Source: Tubiluchus corallicola
Taxonomy: Eukaryota; Priapulida; Priapulimorpha; Priapulimorphida; Tubiluchidae
Assembly (NCBI GenBank): GCA_030141605.1
Contig: JAQGDQ010000152.1
Coordinates: 310,001 to 374,000, forward strand
DNA: 64,000 nt
Direction of reading: 5' to 3'
A model generated the notes under the pieces. It saw nothing but the letters and a program-made list of their open reading frames with translations, had not been told where the DNA came from and made no database searches. The translations under genes were made by a program, and so were the position numbers. Shown here one piece after another: positions 53,009 through 64,000 of the stretch. Each line of letters opens with the position of its first letter. The stretch's first letter is position 1.

Positions 53009-56000
53009 TTATGTCCACGCTGGAGCTGTATTTGCCAGTCTTCTCATGCGTCTGAAATAAATCATAAATTGAAGTACAGCTTCTGCAAACATCTAGTGCA
53101 TTATTTGATTAATTATTTTTCACACACGATACACAGAATTGTCTATTCTGTACATATTGTTTATTCTACACATATTTAAAGTGTAATAGTAGTAGAGGCG
53201 GAGACAAATAGATAACCCAAGACATCATAAACAGTATTTCTTAAGGCCAATCAAAAAAGACTCAACATCAGGGCTCTGACTGGCAGAAATTATTATATTT
53301 CGATGACAAAGAAGATGCCTATCATTAAATTTTTGTTTAGCAGTCACGATACAATTTTTATTTGCATTAGTATTATAGACAAGACTTGTCCGGGAGCTTT
53401 AAAAATTGCAACCTATTGACTTCCAAAAACACCTATTCCAAAACACATTTGGCACTCCATGTAAAAAATTTAAAGTTCATGAAGAAATGTTAGTAATGCA
53501 CACATTGTTTTCTTGAAGTTCAAAGTGAGAACAATGACAATGAAATGTACAGAATTATGGACAGCTATAGAAAACTGAAAAGTAAACAAAATACTCGATA
53601 CTGGTAAAGTTTATCTAAGCTAAATTCCTGAGGCAATGATATGTAAATTTAACTATACTCAAAGCTTAGCAATTCCCACAAAATCAACTTGCTAATTCAC
53701 AAGCAAGTAGTTTAAAGGCAGCAAAAAATGCCAGCAGCAGTTGTTCTAGTTATTAAGATAAATACAGCATGAAATTGGTACCTTGTATTTCTATCTTGAT
53801 CACGGATCTTTTTCTCCATTTCTGCATCAGTTAGCGTCTCCAGGAAGGGCGACCACTGTTCTGCCTCGGCCTGGGTTCGAAACGGAACTTCGACTGTCGG
53901 TAATGGAGATTCACTGGAAGAAATCGGATCGTAAAGCGGCTTGCTTGAAAATAATGAGACAAAAGCTGACACGTGGTAATGTTAAATTAACGCATAAACA
54001 CAAGCTTTGAATTCGCTTGCGAAAAACAGAAAGCAAACAACAACAACACAACATTCACGACTACAAAGGCCGATCTTAACAACAGCACAAGAAATACTAG
54101 TACAAGCAGCTAATAGGTAAAACAACGTGCACTTATCAGTAAAAGCAAAACAACAAGGTAAAATAGAAAAATGCTGCTAACACAGTCAGCATTCGATTTT
54201 AGACAGATGAGTCTGATTTTAACAAAGTTGTAACAAGGTAAGAAAATATAATAAGTCATTTTATTTGGTGTTCAAATGTTTTTAAGGATGTCATCGTTGG
54301 AATTTTATTCATTATTAGATATTACAGTAATCAGTCCTTTGTATAATCATTTTTATTTTCTTGACTAGATGAAAAACAAAGCATGCAGTAGAAGTACTAG
54401 TGCACATAAAAAAATAAACTGTTATCAATGCTGAACATTCTACAAATGAAAATACACATCATTCCAACAAAGCTAGTTTCTAATAAAGCTTGAAACAAAA
54501 GCCATTTCTTGTGGGAAATGTAAAATATTTCAGTTTCAAAATTTTTGGCACTAAATCTGAGCGTGTAAATTTTATTTTGAAAGCTGACAAGAACACAAAC
54601 ATTTTTATGGATATTAATGCATCCTAACTCATAAGGAAAATGAAAAAACAAAGTAGAAAAGTTTGACTGAAGTACATTCAAGGGGAAGCAGCAGGCTTAC
54701 ATGCAAAAAAGAAACAGTATAATGTACATGTCACGAGCGAAAAAAACTTCCATCTGCCAGAAATTATTCTCGCTGCAGCAAAGTTTAAAGCAATTTTCCA
54801 GACTTAAAGAATATAGAAGTAAGAAACATTTTCCAACCTTGATTCCCCTTGGCTGCTGTAAAGAAGAAAAGACTAACAGATGGTTTGGTCTCCATTTATT
54901 CACCTCAAAACTGTCATTGAGAAAACTCACAATGCAATTTACCACAAAATAGAAATGTTACGTGCAGCTATTTTTAGTCTTGACAGCAGTAAGCTTGGAT
55001 TTAAAGTTAGTTTAAAAAAGCTTAATTCAAACATTAATGCAAGGAAAATCCAAAAGAGTACAGTTTGAGTTTAGTGATGACAGAATGCATATTATGCAAA
55101 AGCCTTCACCAAGTGTTATAAGTATCTAGGCACTAACACTACAAAAACAATGGGCAAAATGTTTGCTTAGGAAAGGCAGTAGAGTAGTCCAACCAATTCG
55201 GCAATTTAGCTACGTATCATGAGCTTTTAATTACAGAAATTACTATGACAAACAAACGTCACCCATGAAATGTACAATATACTGCAACAAACGGTAAACG
55301 TGACCTGACATTGTTCCAGAAAAACTGTTAAACCAAAACGGAAGCAATTTTTTTCAACTTTCTCCCAAACAACTTTTGTTCACTAAATCTCCAGTGTTAC
55401 AATGAATCAAGGACTTGTAATTTTTACTGTTTACCTCAGGTAAAAAACTAGATTAGAAATTATTACTTAGACGAGTCAACTTCTTTGCTTAGCAACTGAT
55501 TATAAGGCAAATGCCTAGAATCTTGATTCAGGTTTATCAACAGCCTTTAAATTTGTGTTTTGCTACATTGACTGCACCAGCAGCATCAGTCTTAGTTGTT
55601 AAAGCAAAACCGGACCCATGTAAAACTGCAGGTCAAAACAATCTACTCTTCAATATATTGAAAGAAACATACTATTTTTTCATCGTAATTTCACATTCGC
55701 GCCGCTAGTTCTATGCATTTCACCATTCGCTAGTTAGACAGGCACTAGCTTTCGGAAAAGTGTTGCAGAAAAAACAAGTACTGTAGCTTTTAGTTCGGAG
55801 GTGTTTGTTTGTGATGTGCTGCACACATTCGACAGCTCATGTGTGAGCACACTGGTAAATTTGAAATTTGAAATTTTGCCTTAAAACTTGTCCTGTTTTA
55901 GTACAACACACTGAATCTCTTGCGGTAGTGCTGTACTTCAATTTTCGTTTTCGCAAACACGCGCAACACGCTCATGGAGTATTTTTGCTGTTGAAAATTA

Positions 56001-59000
56001 TGTTAGTTTGTGATGTCATCAATAGTTGGGCTTGCCTGTAGTTAATTAAGTTTTTAATTGTATATTTAATTATCAGAAATGCTTTAACAGTATTAATTGT
56101 GTGAAAATGTATACTTTATATGGGATTTGAAAATGGGGTTGTATGCAAAAAATCTTCCTGTCTACCAATAAGTTGCTAATCTGCTGATTTAGTATTTTTG
56201 CTTGCATGTGTTTCTATGTCTGCTTTGAGCTTCTGCTTTAAAAACTCTCTAGTAGTTGATGTTGTGAATTTCTGGAACAATTTCTCCAAAGCCTTGCCAT
56301 ATTGTTGCAGTTAAAATGTATACTTTTTACTTTACATGAAGTGGGGTAGTACATGCAAAATTATCCTGCCTTCCTTTAATTTAAAAATATTTTGTTGCAT
56401 TTTCAGTAACATACGTATACGAGTGTGTTATTTCACAATCAATCATACAGTCACTGTGCTAACGTATTTCTGGGCAGCAATACTTTCACTTCTTAAATAT
56501 TGTTAACCTAGTTTTTCATGCATAGCAGTTTTACTATCCCTCTACACGTGATTTTCCTATCATAAAAACACTTAACTCCCAGCTTCACACTCATGTGATG
56601 ACAAAAAACTTTCCATTTAGTTAACACTATTCACAGAGACGATGTGAGGCCACTATTGGTAACATTGTGCTACATTAAAGACACACATTTATAACTGAAA
56701 CTCCCAAAACAGCCGCAAGGTGGTGTAATAAACAGTGCTTTACCAATGCATATGTGATAGTAAGTTATATATTTTGTAGATGTAAAAAGCTGGTTTCCTA
56801 AACATTTAACAATAGAAAGATTGGAAGTCAGTAATCATAAATTAAATGACAGTTTGTTGTGACTACTAGGAAAAGAACGGCACACAAAAAATCAGCAGAA
56901 CTGTAAGAGAGCTGGTCATTTCCTCGTTGTGTGAGAGATGGTCAGCCAGTCAGCAGAACAAATTCAAAGGCTTTAATCACTCAAATTTTTATTTCAGAAA
57001 AACATCTTTAATAAAGACGAAAAACGTGACTTATATTATGAGTAGTTATCCTAGTTAAAAAAGCACTGATTTCCATTACTTTCGTCTTATTAACTATGAA
57101 CAAAATCACTAGTGACAACAATATGTCTTCTACTATTGAAATTAGAAGTCTGAGTAGCGTACTTTCATTTTTCAATTATTACTTTAAAGTTTTTATTGCT
57201 TTTTCTCAATTTTTATTCCGTATATGTAATAAAGAGAGTATTAATTCTGTCTTTGACTCTAGAATTTACAATTCATCAACAAGTCAAAAATCTCATCCAG
57301 GTTTTCTGGAGCAAATAAATAAGGATTTGTAGCACACAGCATCAAGATATTCAACTTTTTTCATTTTGAGTCATGCGTATATAATCTTGAAGAATGACAC
57401 GAGATGAACACTGTTAAATGTAAGTCCAAAAAATCTGATGGCTAATTTCATTCACAATGTTTCATGAATATGTTTCATGGTATACCTACCGGACACGGGG
57501 GCGTATTACCCAATAGGCTAACTACGCCACAGCAATGGGCGCCGAAGTTTGAGGGGCGCTACATTTTAGGCGCTGAATTTTTAAAAAAATCTTATTCTCC
57601 TTGGAAAATGTGCATCCATTCATATTCATGTAAAACAAGCATTGTATAACACACCACAGGCAGTTACAGAGACAAGTAGCTATATAAGGAACAAGTACAA
57701 AGTGCTACATAACAAGCAGTTGCCCAGCCTTTTTTGTATGTAAGTTCATATATACACGTAATTAACAACGACGACGTAGAAAATAGGTTAGTAATATTAA
57801 GAATACACCACAAATAATTGTTTAGCCTCTTCAGTACGTAATCAATCATAAAGTGACAATACAGATTGGGCAGAACAGATCTATCAGCCCAGGGTGTCAC
57901 GAAGAATTGATATGGCCTTGACCGGACATACCATGAACTCTGGTGAAACAGCCCAAGAAAAAACTTATAATGTTCGAAAATTATCTAACCTGAAAGCATA
58001 CGTTCTCTGATGCCAGCTCAACTGACCACGTATACTGTACGCGATAGCCGTGACAAACTCGCCACCTAGGCCCAACTCTCCGCACAGTTTGAGCGCAAAC
58101 TCCTCTGGACTGTTCCGCTCCTCCGACATGTCCCACTCAAACTGATCGACAAGCGAGATGTTGCCAACGTGAATGTTCAACTGAAATTATAAAACATAAA
58201 GTGTTCATATCGTATATATTAATTTCGCTGGAACATATATATCTGCGACGACCGCACCATTTTCGACGATATATACATCAAACGAAAAGTCTCCACCCAA
58301 GGGTTCGCACCTGGGGGTTTATTTTTCGAATTGGGCCTTCCGGGAGGAAGGGGGGGCTAGGCAAAAAACCTCCAAAAAATGGCCATTTTTCGGCCGTTTT
58401 TCACCAAAAAAATTGCAAAACTTATACCTCTTCTTTCTTGAGAACGGGAACACGTCGGGAGTGGTGTCGGTAATGGTTGAACAGTCATATTTAAATTTCG
58501 CAGTCATGCTACGGCATCCAGCGACTGGCGTTTTCCCAGACCCAACTCCCGATTTTTTCGAAATTTTGGCCAAACTGCCTGTAGAAAAAACGTTCTAGCG
58601 GCGCTCAGTGGAACTCTTGGAAGGAGATATATGGCTCTTTAGAAAGAGAAAGAACTGGGCTATACGATGGTGTGAGCTGCATTTTAGGACGTCTCCACCA
58701 TGAGAAGCTGTGATGAGTTGATTGGAGGTTCCATTTCAGGCGATTTTCGCTTGGAAAACTGCTGACGCAAAGCCATTGTTCTGACGTCATCCATCATACT
58801 CTGTTTATAACCTTATAATTTTAATTCATTAAAAGCTGCTAATGGCTTTGTGTTAGAAATGAGGACTATGTAGGATGTTCGCGCATTGTTGATTATAAGT
58901 GTATTTATACGCAAATTTTTTTGCAGGGCCTTTGCTAGTTATATATTATTATAAAGATTCTGTAAAGACATATATATCCAGTCCATGGTGGTTGTCTATG

Positions 59001-62000
59001 TAAATAATAAACAAAACACACCAGTTTATGTGTCTGGATATAAGTTTGCCACTCTTATTGCTTAAAATGCTTACGTTTGCCAGAACTGTTTACATTTCCC
59101 TTGTGGCGTTTATAGTAGAAAAGAAAAACTATAAAAAACTATAAGACATTCGGAAGACAGCGGTCTTCACCATGTGTCAACAACGACGGAACTACTTACC
59201 TTTATAATGACACGCTGGTCAGTTTGTTCTTCCAGTATGTTATTTGTAGGGAAGGCGTCCACTTGCTGTTTGATGGCCTGGGCAATGGCCGGCACGAAGT
59301 TGATCGGGTTTAGGTCAAGGTCATCGCACATAACTTCCGCAAACTGCTCGGGCGATATCAAACACTCTGGAAATGTTAAAAGTCGATAAGTCGGCCGCGA
59401 TCTAAGAGATTAATATCACAATTTACCCCAAAACACACATTTGCCATAAAACTAGCTCATAATCACAGATGTGTATGACTAAAAACCAATGTTAGGTTCC
59501 TCCATCAGCCTTTCCTGTAACACCTCACTGTTGTTAGGTACCATAAAGCACGAGTAACAGGTCGTTTTTGAAGCTTGACCAATGGCAACTCAAAGCAAGG
59601 GAATATAGTAAAAAACTGAACATAAGAACTGAAAATAAAAAAAGACAGATTGGCAATGCATGCTAAATCCAACCTACGCAGCCCAGTCTTATAAGCCTGT
59701 GCTGGTTGACAACTGAACCAATTTAAAATCTTTAGACAAACCGGAGAAATCACGATAAGCGCACTCACGTTTGGTGTCAGTTATTCCACAAAATATATCA
59801 ATGTTAGGTAAATGCCGAACTACAGGAAATTGTCAAACAAAATGCGGCAAAAAAAACTAAATTATTTCACTCACGGACAGGTGAAAAATATCAAGATTTT
59901 GTGTCAAAGATTAAATGTTGTTATTATCACACGACCAAAATGCTGAGAGTTAATGGTAATGTCAACTCTCATACAAATTTGATGTCAAATTCTGCTTTTT
60001 TAATTGCACTGCAACAAATTTATAAAATTAGGCTGTGATACACACTAGACGTTAACTCTCGCAGTATATTTCACGCATTCTTTCTACGTCTGTTTGTGAG
60101 TAGCTTTTCTTAAGACAGCAGCCGACAAAATGAGAAGACAAAAGGAAACCTGATTGCAATTTGCGAGGTGGAACCACAGCTGGTTTATTGACACTTGCCG
60201 ATCTGTATATTCAAACAACTAATTTGCCATTAACAGAAAGCAGCTATTACTGTTCTTTTACTGAACCAAACGGAGATTCAAAGAAACAATTTTCTGATGG
60301 AAAATTCCACGATGATACATAAGAAGCCCAGGGGAAGAAAACTGAAAAGCAGGCTCCTATGTTTAGGAATGTCTGGGCTAAGTCGTAGAGGTCTATTCAT
60401 ATAACTGATGAACAGGTATTCTGACATCAACTGAACTTGAGCCAATGCTCCAAGTCTAGTTGTCTCAGCAGGTCATTCAGATGGTGGAGTTAAATTCTTG
60501 TAAAAATATTTCTCAGTCAACACAGATGCTTTTGAGTACATTAAAACTGGCCGTGTGTTCCGTTGTCTAATTATAAGAACAAGCTCGACTAGTGAGGATG
60601 AACATACACTATGAAGAATTTTTGGCTTTCGAATTCGAACTGAAACTGAATTCGGTATGAAAGAGAATCAGGAATACAAAATAGCAATTAAATTTTCCCT
60701 GACTTTGTTCTACAATAAGAACTAGGACGATTTGTTAAAAAATTGCACGCAGAACGAGATCACAGTTAAATTGTGTTCTGCGATCTACAGAGCTCGCAAA
60801 AAGACATCGTTTGTCATGCTAGTTTGTTGTTTTCCCTACCATTCCTATTCCAGCAAAATGTGTCCCGCAATTTTTGTCCGTCAATCTCCATATCCAGGCG
60901 GATCGGCACCAAGTGCTCCGGTTGTGCTGCGGCCTCGTGAATTGTGGATGGATCTTGGTCATCAAAACTATAAAGTTGCAAAATAACAGAGACAAATTAG
61001 ACTTGCACTTCTGCCGTGACACAAAATACGTTGTGATGAAAATACTTAAAGAAAAACTGGATCCAATCTTAAACTGTAGGTCAGAACAAATTAGTCTATA
61101 AAATGTTGAAAGAAAACACATTTTTTTAAAAAATGACTTGCGTGAGAGAATTATTACCACACAAATGCAATTTCATGTTCAAGTTCTTCGCTGTTTCATG
61201 CATTTCGCCATTCGCCAGTTAGATAGGCACTAGCGCCTGCATTTCGGAAAGCGCTGCACAAAATGGTGCTGTACCTTTCAGTTCAGATATGTTAGTTTCT
61301 GACGAACTACACACGTTCGACAGCTCATGTGTGAGCGCAGCAATAAATTTGAAATTTGAATTTTTATCTTAAAACTTGCTTAGTTTTAGTACAACACACT
61401 GAATATCTTACAGTAGTACTGTACTTCAATTTTCGCTTTCGCCAACATGTGTGGCACGCTCATGGAATATTGTTGCAGTTGAAAACTATGTTAGTTTGTG
61501 ATGTCATCAGTAGCTGGGCTCGCCCGGAAACTAACTAATTAAGTTTTTAATATATTATTCAATTATCAGAAACGGTTCGGCAATATCACAGACATTAAAA
61601 TGTATACTTTTTACCGTACGTGAAAATAGAGCAGTATATGAAAAATCATCTGTCTTCCTTTAAGCAAATTTTATACATTATAAGAGTCTTTACATTATAA
61701 ATTGAAGAATTAATGCAATAATTAACTTACATTTAGCGCTTAGATTTTTCATAATAAATAAACAAAGAAAAAATGTGAGAAGAATGGGATAGATGTGAAC
61801 TTATGGACAAGTTAAAGTATTAAAAAACTGGCAACTGGAATAGTCATAATAACATTTTGCTAGCTTAGTGGTTTAAACAGTTCATTTAAAGCTTCCGTGC
61901 TCAAATCCAGGGTTCTCATTCATTTCCGTCAAGACACTCTAATTAATAAATGCAATTCCAATCCAGCAACAAACTTTTCAATTCATTTATTACCACAGAG

Positions 62001-62128
62001 GGAATGTGCGGAGTTTCTTGAATCCACATCTGTTCCGGTTTATGGGCGTGGCACATGGAACCGCATCCAGGTGATGTGAACTGTTCGGCATCGTGGGAAC
62101 CCACGTCGTTCTTTTCTGTTTTGGCTCT
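53009..62128 (-). CDS. SMARCB1: SMARCB1 / SNF5 (INI1), BAF chromatin-remodelling subunit (5' exons off window)
   Basis: Core subunit of SWI/SNF (BAF) complexes in the nucleus. Six exons right to left: 61994-62128, 60840-60967, 59200-59366, 57990-58180, 53782-53913 and 53009-53051, all in phase, about 265 residues. The human protein is 385; the N-terminal DNA-binding region lies beyond base 64000. The two SNF5 repeats are visible: [17 protein letters not shown] with [20 protein letters not shown], then [20 protein letters not shown] with [20 protein letters not shown]. The C-terminal part has [20 protein letters not shown], the basic helix known to contact the nucleosome acidic patch, and ends ANTAPAWT, one residue past the usual end. 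Tail to tail with RNFT1. Long introns carry repeats of families R1 and R3. Confidence 0.95.
55560..56215 (+). repeat. Unnamed interspersed family R3, copy 1
   Basis: Collinear with 60990-61650. Shared blocks include TTCGACAGCTCATGTGTGAG, TTAGTACAACACACTGAAT, GTACTGTACTTCAATTTTCG-type sequence, CACGCTCATGGA and ATGTTAGTTTGTGATGTCAT. The tail motif AAAATGTATACTTT recurs again at 56310. No ORF. It lies in a SMARCB1 intron. Confidence 0.75.
57990..58180 (-). other. SMARCB1 exon with second SNF5 repeat
   Basis: The largest exon seen, 191 bp, listed separately because it anchors the gene call. It is bounded by AG on the right (58181-58182 on the complementary strand) and GT on the left, and is almost residue-for-residue like the vertebrate second SNF5 repeat. 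Confidence 0.95.
58235..58765 (+). repeat. Unidentified ~500-bp interspersed element R1, copy 2
   Basis: Same order of blocks as 20735-21240, with small insertions such as an extra TTTTTCGGCCGTTTTTCACC-type stretch. The element begins about 55 bp upstream, on the gene's strand, of the SMARCB1 exon at 57990-58180. Overlapping short frames on both strands are not conserved between copies. Confidence 0.7.
60990..61650 (+). repeat. Unnamed interspersed family R3, copy 2
   Basis: Collinear with 55560-56215. It starts only about 20 bp beyond the SMARCB1 exon at 60840-60967. No ORF. Confidence 0.75.
61859..61918 (+). pseudogene. tRNA-like segment with box A and box B
   Basis: GCTAGCTTAGTGGTTTAAAC fits a box A region and GTGCTCAAATCC a box B, about 30 bp apart. 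No acceptor stem is evident. Probably a tRNA-derived SINE head or tRNA pseudogene in a SMARCB1 intron. Confidence 0.4.
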
Positions 62129-62963
62129 CTAGAGTGACATTGTTAACAGGAAACAATTACTAAAACAATGCAAAAGATAACATAATGCTTGGTTCCAGAA
62201 TGCGAAGCATTGACTCACTCGCTTGCCAAAGGTGCAACTTGGGTACTTGTAAAATGCACAAATGCCTAGAACACCATTTATCATTGCCATGGATCTGTTT
62301 CTTTCGTAAAAATTTAGAACATTGAGTAATCTTATTGTCGCACCATAATATTAAAAACTGCTAAAAATTTCTTACATGATGGACAATGAGAACGGAAGTG
62401 AAAACCAACATCACGATGAAAGAGATCTCTTTACAGAATTACTTCGCAAGAAGTAACCCGGAAAAAGATGACATTTTTGGCAAAAAGAGAATTTACTTTG
62501 CAATTTTTAACAAATAACGAAGCAAAGGAAACAAAGACACGATTAGAATTTCGTGCTGTCAACAATTCAATTAAATCTACAGAAATATATAAACCAGAAT
62601 CCAACAACACTGACAACATTTTTATGAATTGCTAATGTACACCTACTCATTAATAGTTCACACTAACTTCCCGGCACAGTTAACTTTTGTTAAACTATGA
62701 AACACAATGTTAACAATCTCAGATAGCAAATAGATTGAGTAGCCTGGTTCTACAAAGACAAGCAAGTTTACCAGCTATTACCTGTACAGCTGATAAACAC
62801 CTGAATCAGAAACATGCAAGATAACACAGAAAAGCAAAACAAAGAAATAAGAAAGGCTGATCATGATTTTCAGTGACTAAAGCTAAGTGCCCGAATGAGA
62901 AGAGTAACCATCATGCACTAAATCGTAAAACTACTATGTCAGAAAATTGGCAGACTACCCTAT

Positions 62964-63385
62964 AGATATGCACAAACCCATAAAGACACCATGGACTTGC
63001 TTTAAATAAGGTTTTTTGCTACGCTTTCAAATTTGCATCAAAAAAGCCAAAATTAGCTCCCTTGTAGATGTGCAGTAATATGTACAAACCCATAAAGACA
63101 CCATGGACTTGCTTTAAATAAGATTTTTTGCTACGTTTCCAAATTTGCACCATAAAAGCCAAAATCAGCTCCCTCGTAGATGTGCAGTAATATGCACAGA
63201 CACTATGGACTGGTTCTAAATAAAGTTTTTTGCTACGTTTCCAAATTTCCACCAACATGAGCCAAAATTAGCTCCCTTGTAGATGTGGAGTAATATGCAT
63301 AGACAGTATGAAATTGTTTTAAATATAGTTTTTTGCTACGTTTTCAAATTTGCACCAACACAAGCCAAAATTAGCTCTTAAAAAG
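62964..63385. repeat. ~110-bp tandem repeat, 4 diverged copies
   Basis: Copies begin with ATATGCACARACCC or similar near 62967, 63077, 63191 and 63293. Each holds TTTTTTGCTACGTTTCCAAA and AGCCAAAATTAGCTCCCT. Divergence is high, so the array is old. It lies upstream of the last visible SMARCB1 exon, presumably in an intron. Confidence 0.9.
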
Positions 63386-63839
63386 CTTTTTCCTAAAAAA
63401 TTTAGCAGCATAGCTCATCTAAAACTGAGCAAATGTAAACCACTGTAATGACATGAAGACTTGTTTGTTTCACCCATGGCAATTACACCAGAAAAAAATC
63501 AATAATTTTGCACTAAATTAAGTTAGGTTGTAGGCACAATCAAACTCGTCCTATATATCGTTACATTCAGGTTGACAACCAGCAAAAACTGATACACAAC
63601 CCTACTAACCTTTTTAAATAATTTAATCAATTACTTTTCTCTCTTGGATCAACGCAGTCCATTAAGTGAATTCGAATACATTAGGAAAATTATTGATTCA
63701 TTCAAATTAATATCAGACTTGAATCCAGGTATCCATTAACTTCAATTGTAATTTGACCAGTTAAAGCGCAAGAAAACCCTCCACTTACATAAAGCTTTAA
63801 AAAATCGTCTCGAAAGTTTATACCGCCGTAACGCTGTAT

Positions 63840-64000
63840 GAAACGTGTAAATTTAAACTCCCGTGATGACCGTTAGGCACAGCCATTTTAATGGTAGGTC
63901 ATTTGAAACAAGTTTTGATAACATTGTGTGAAATTTGAAAAAATAATCAGAGCATTCATAGCATGTTGCGAATTAACTAAAATTTTAAATTATCGTATCT
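63840..64000 (+). repeat. Unnamed interspersed family R4, copy 3 (cut by window end)
   Basis: GACCGTTAGGCACAGCCATT matches copy 2. TTTGAAAAAATAATCAG followed by CATTCATAGCAT matches copy 1, and the segment ends in ATCGTATCT as copy 1 does. It continues past base 64000. Confidence 0.65.

Overview
This is a 64-kb piece of an AT-rich animal nuclear genome from a non-vertebrate metazoan. The evidence is spliced genes with short exons and GT..AG introns, five conserved metazoan proteins, and many DNA transposons, LINE fossils and minisatellites. I cannot name the phylum. Exon coordinates are my own reading of splice sites, and codon phase is consistent across every junction used.

Five protein genes are present, in alternating orientation. 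MTO1 (minus, start 11135, 3' end beyond base 1) is the mitochondrial tRNA U34 modification flavoprotein. RABGEF1/Rabex-5 (plus, 12888-23910) is a Rab5 exchange factor and is complete. SPRING1/C12orf49 (minus, 33449-28966) is the SREBP-pathway regulator and is complete. RNFT1-like (plus, 37654-50845) is a membrane RING ubiquitin ligase and is complete. SMARCB1/SNF5 (minus, from 62128 down to 53009, 5' exons beyond base 64000) is a BAF chromatin-remodelling subunit. MTO1/RABGEF1 and SPRING1/RNFT1 are head to head; RABGEF1/SPRING1 and RNFT1/SMARCB1 are tail to tail. The genes share no pathway, so this is an ordinary stretch of chromosome and not an operon-like cluster.

Introns and intergenic DNA are dominated by repeats. 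There are three hAT-type MITEs with 8-bp target duplications and several pogo/Tigger-like TA-flanked elements. There is also a 460-bp element with about 30-bp inverted ends, a piggyBac-like TTAA element, LINE 3' ends and decayed LINE coding pieces, and tRNA-like segments. At least four interspersed families that I do not recognise are seen by comparing copies inside the window. Tandem arrays have units of 5, 23, 45, 56, 60, 73 and about 110 bp.

I did not find a new gene system such as a defence locus or biosynthetic cluster. The most informative signals are in the repeats. One is a retroposon nested in another repeat, with its empty site preserved elsewhere in the window. Another is a 60-bp minisatellite carrying 25 exact AP-1-type sites inside RABGEF1. 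A third is a covarying hairpin in two retroelement tails. Last is a pair of about 500-bp elements of unknown nature.
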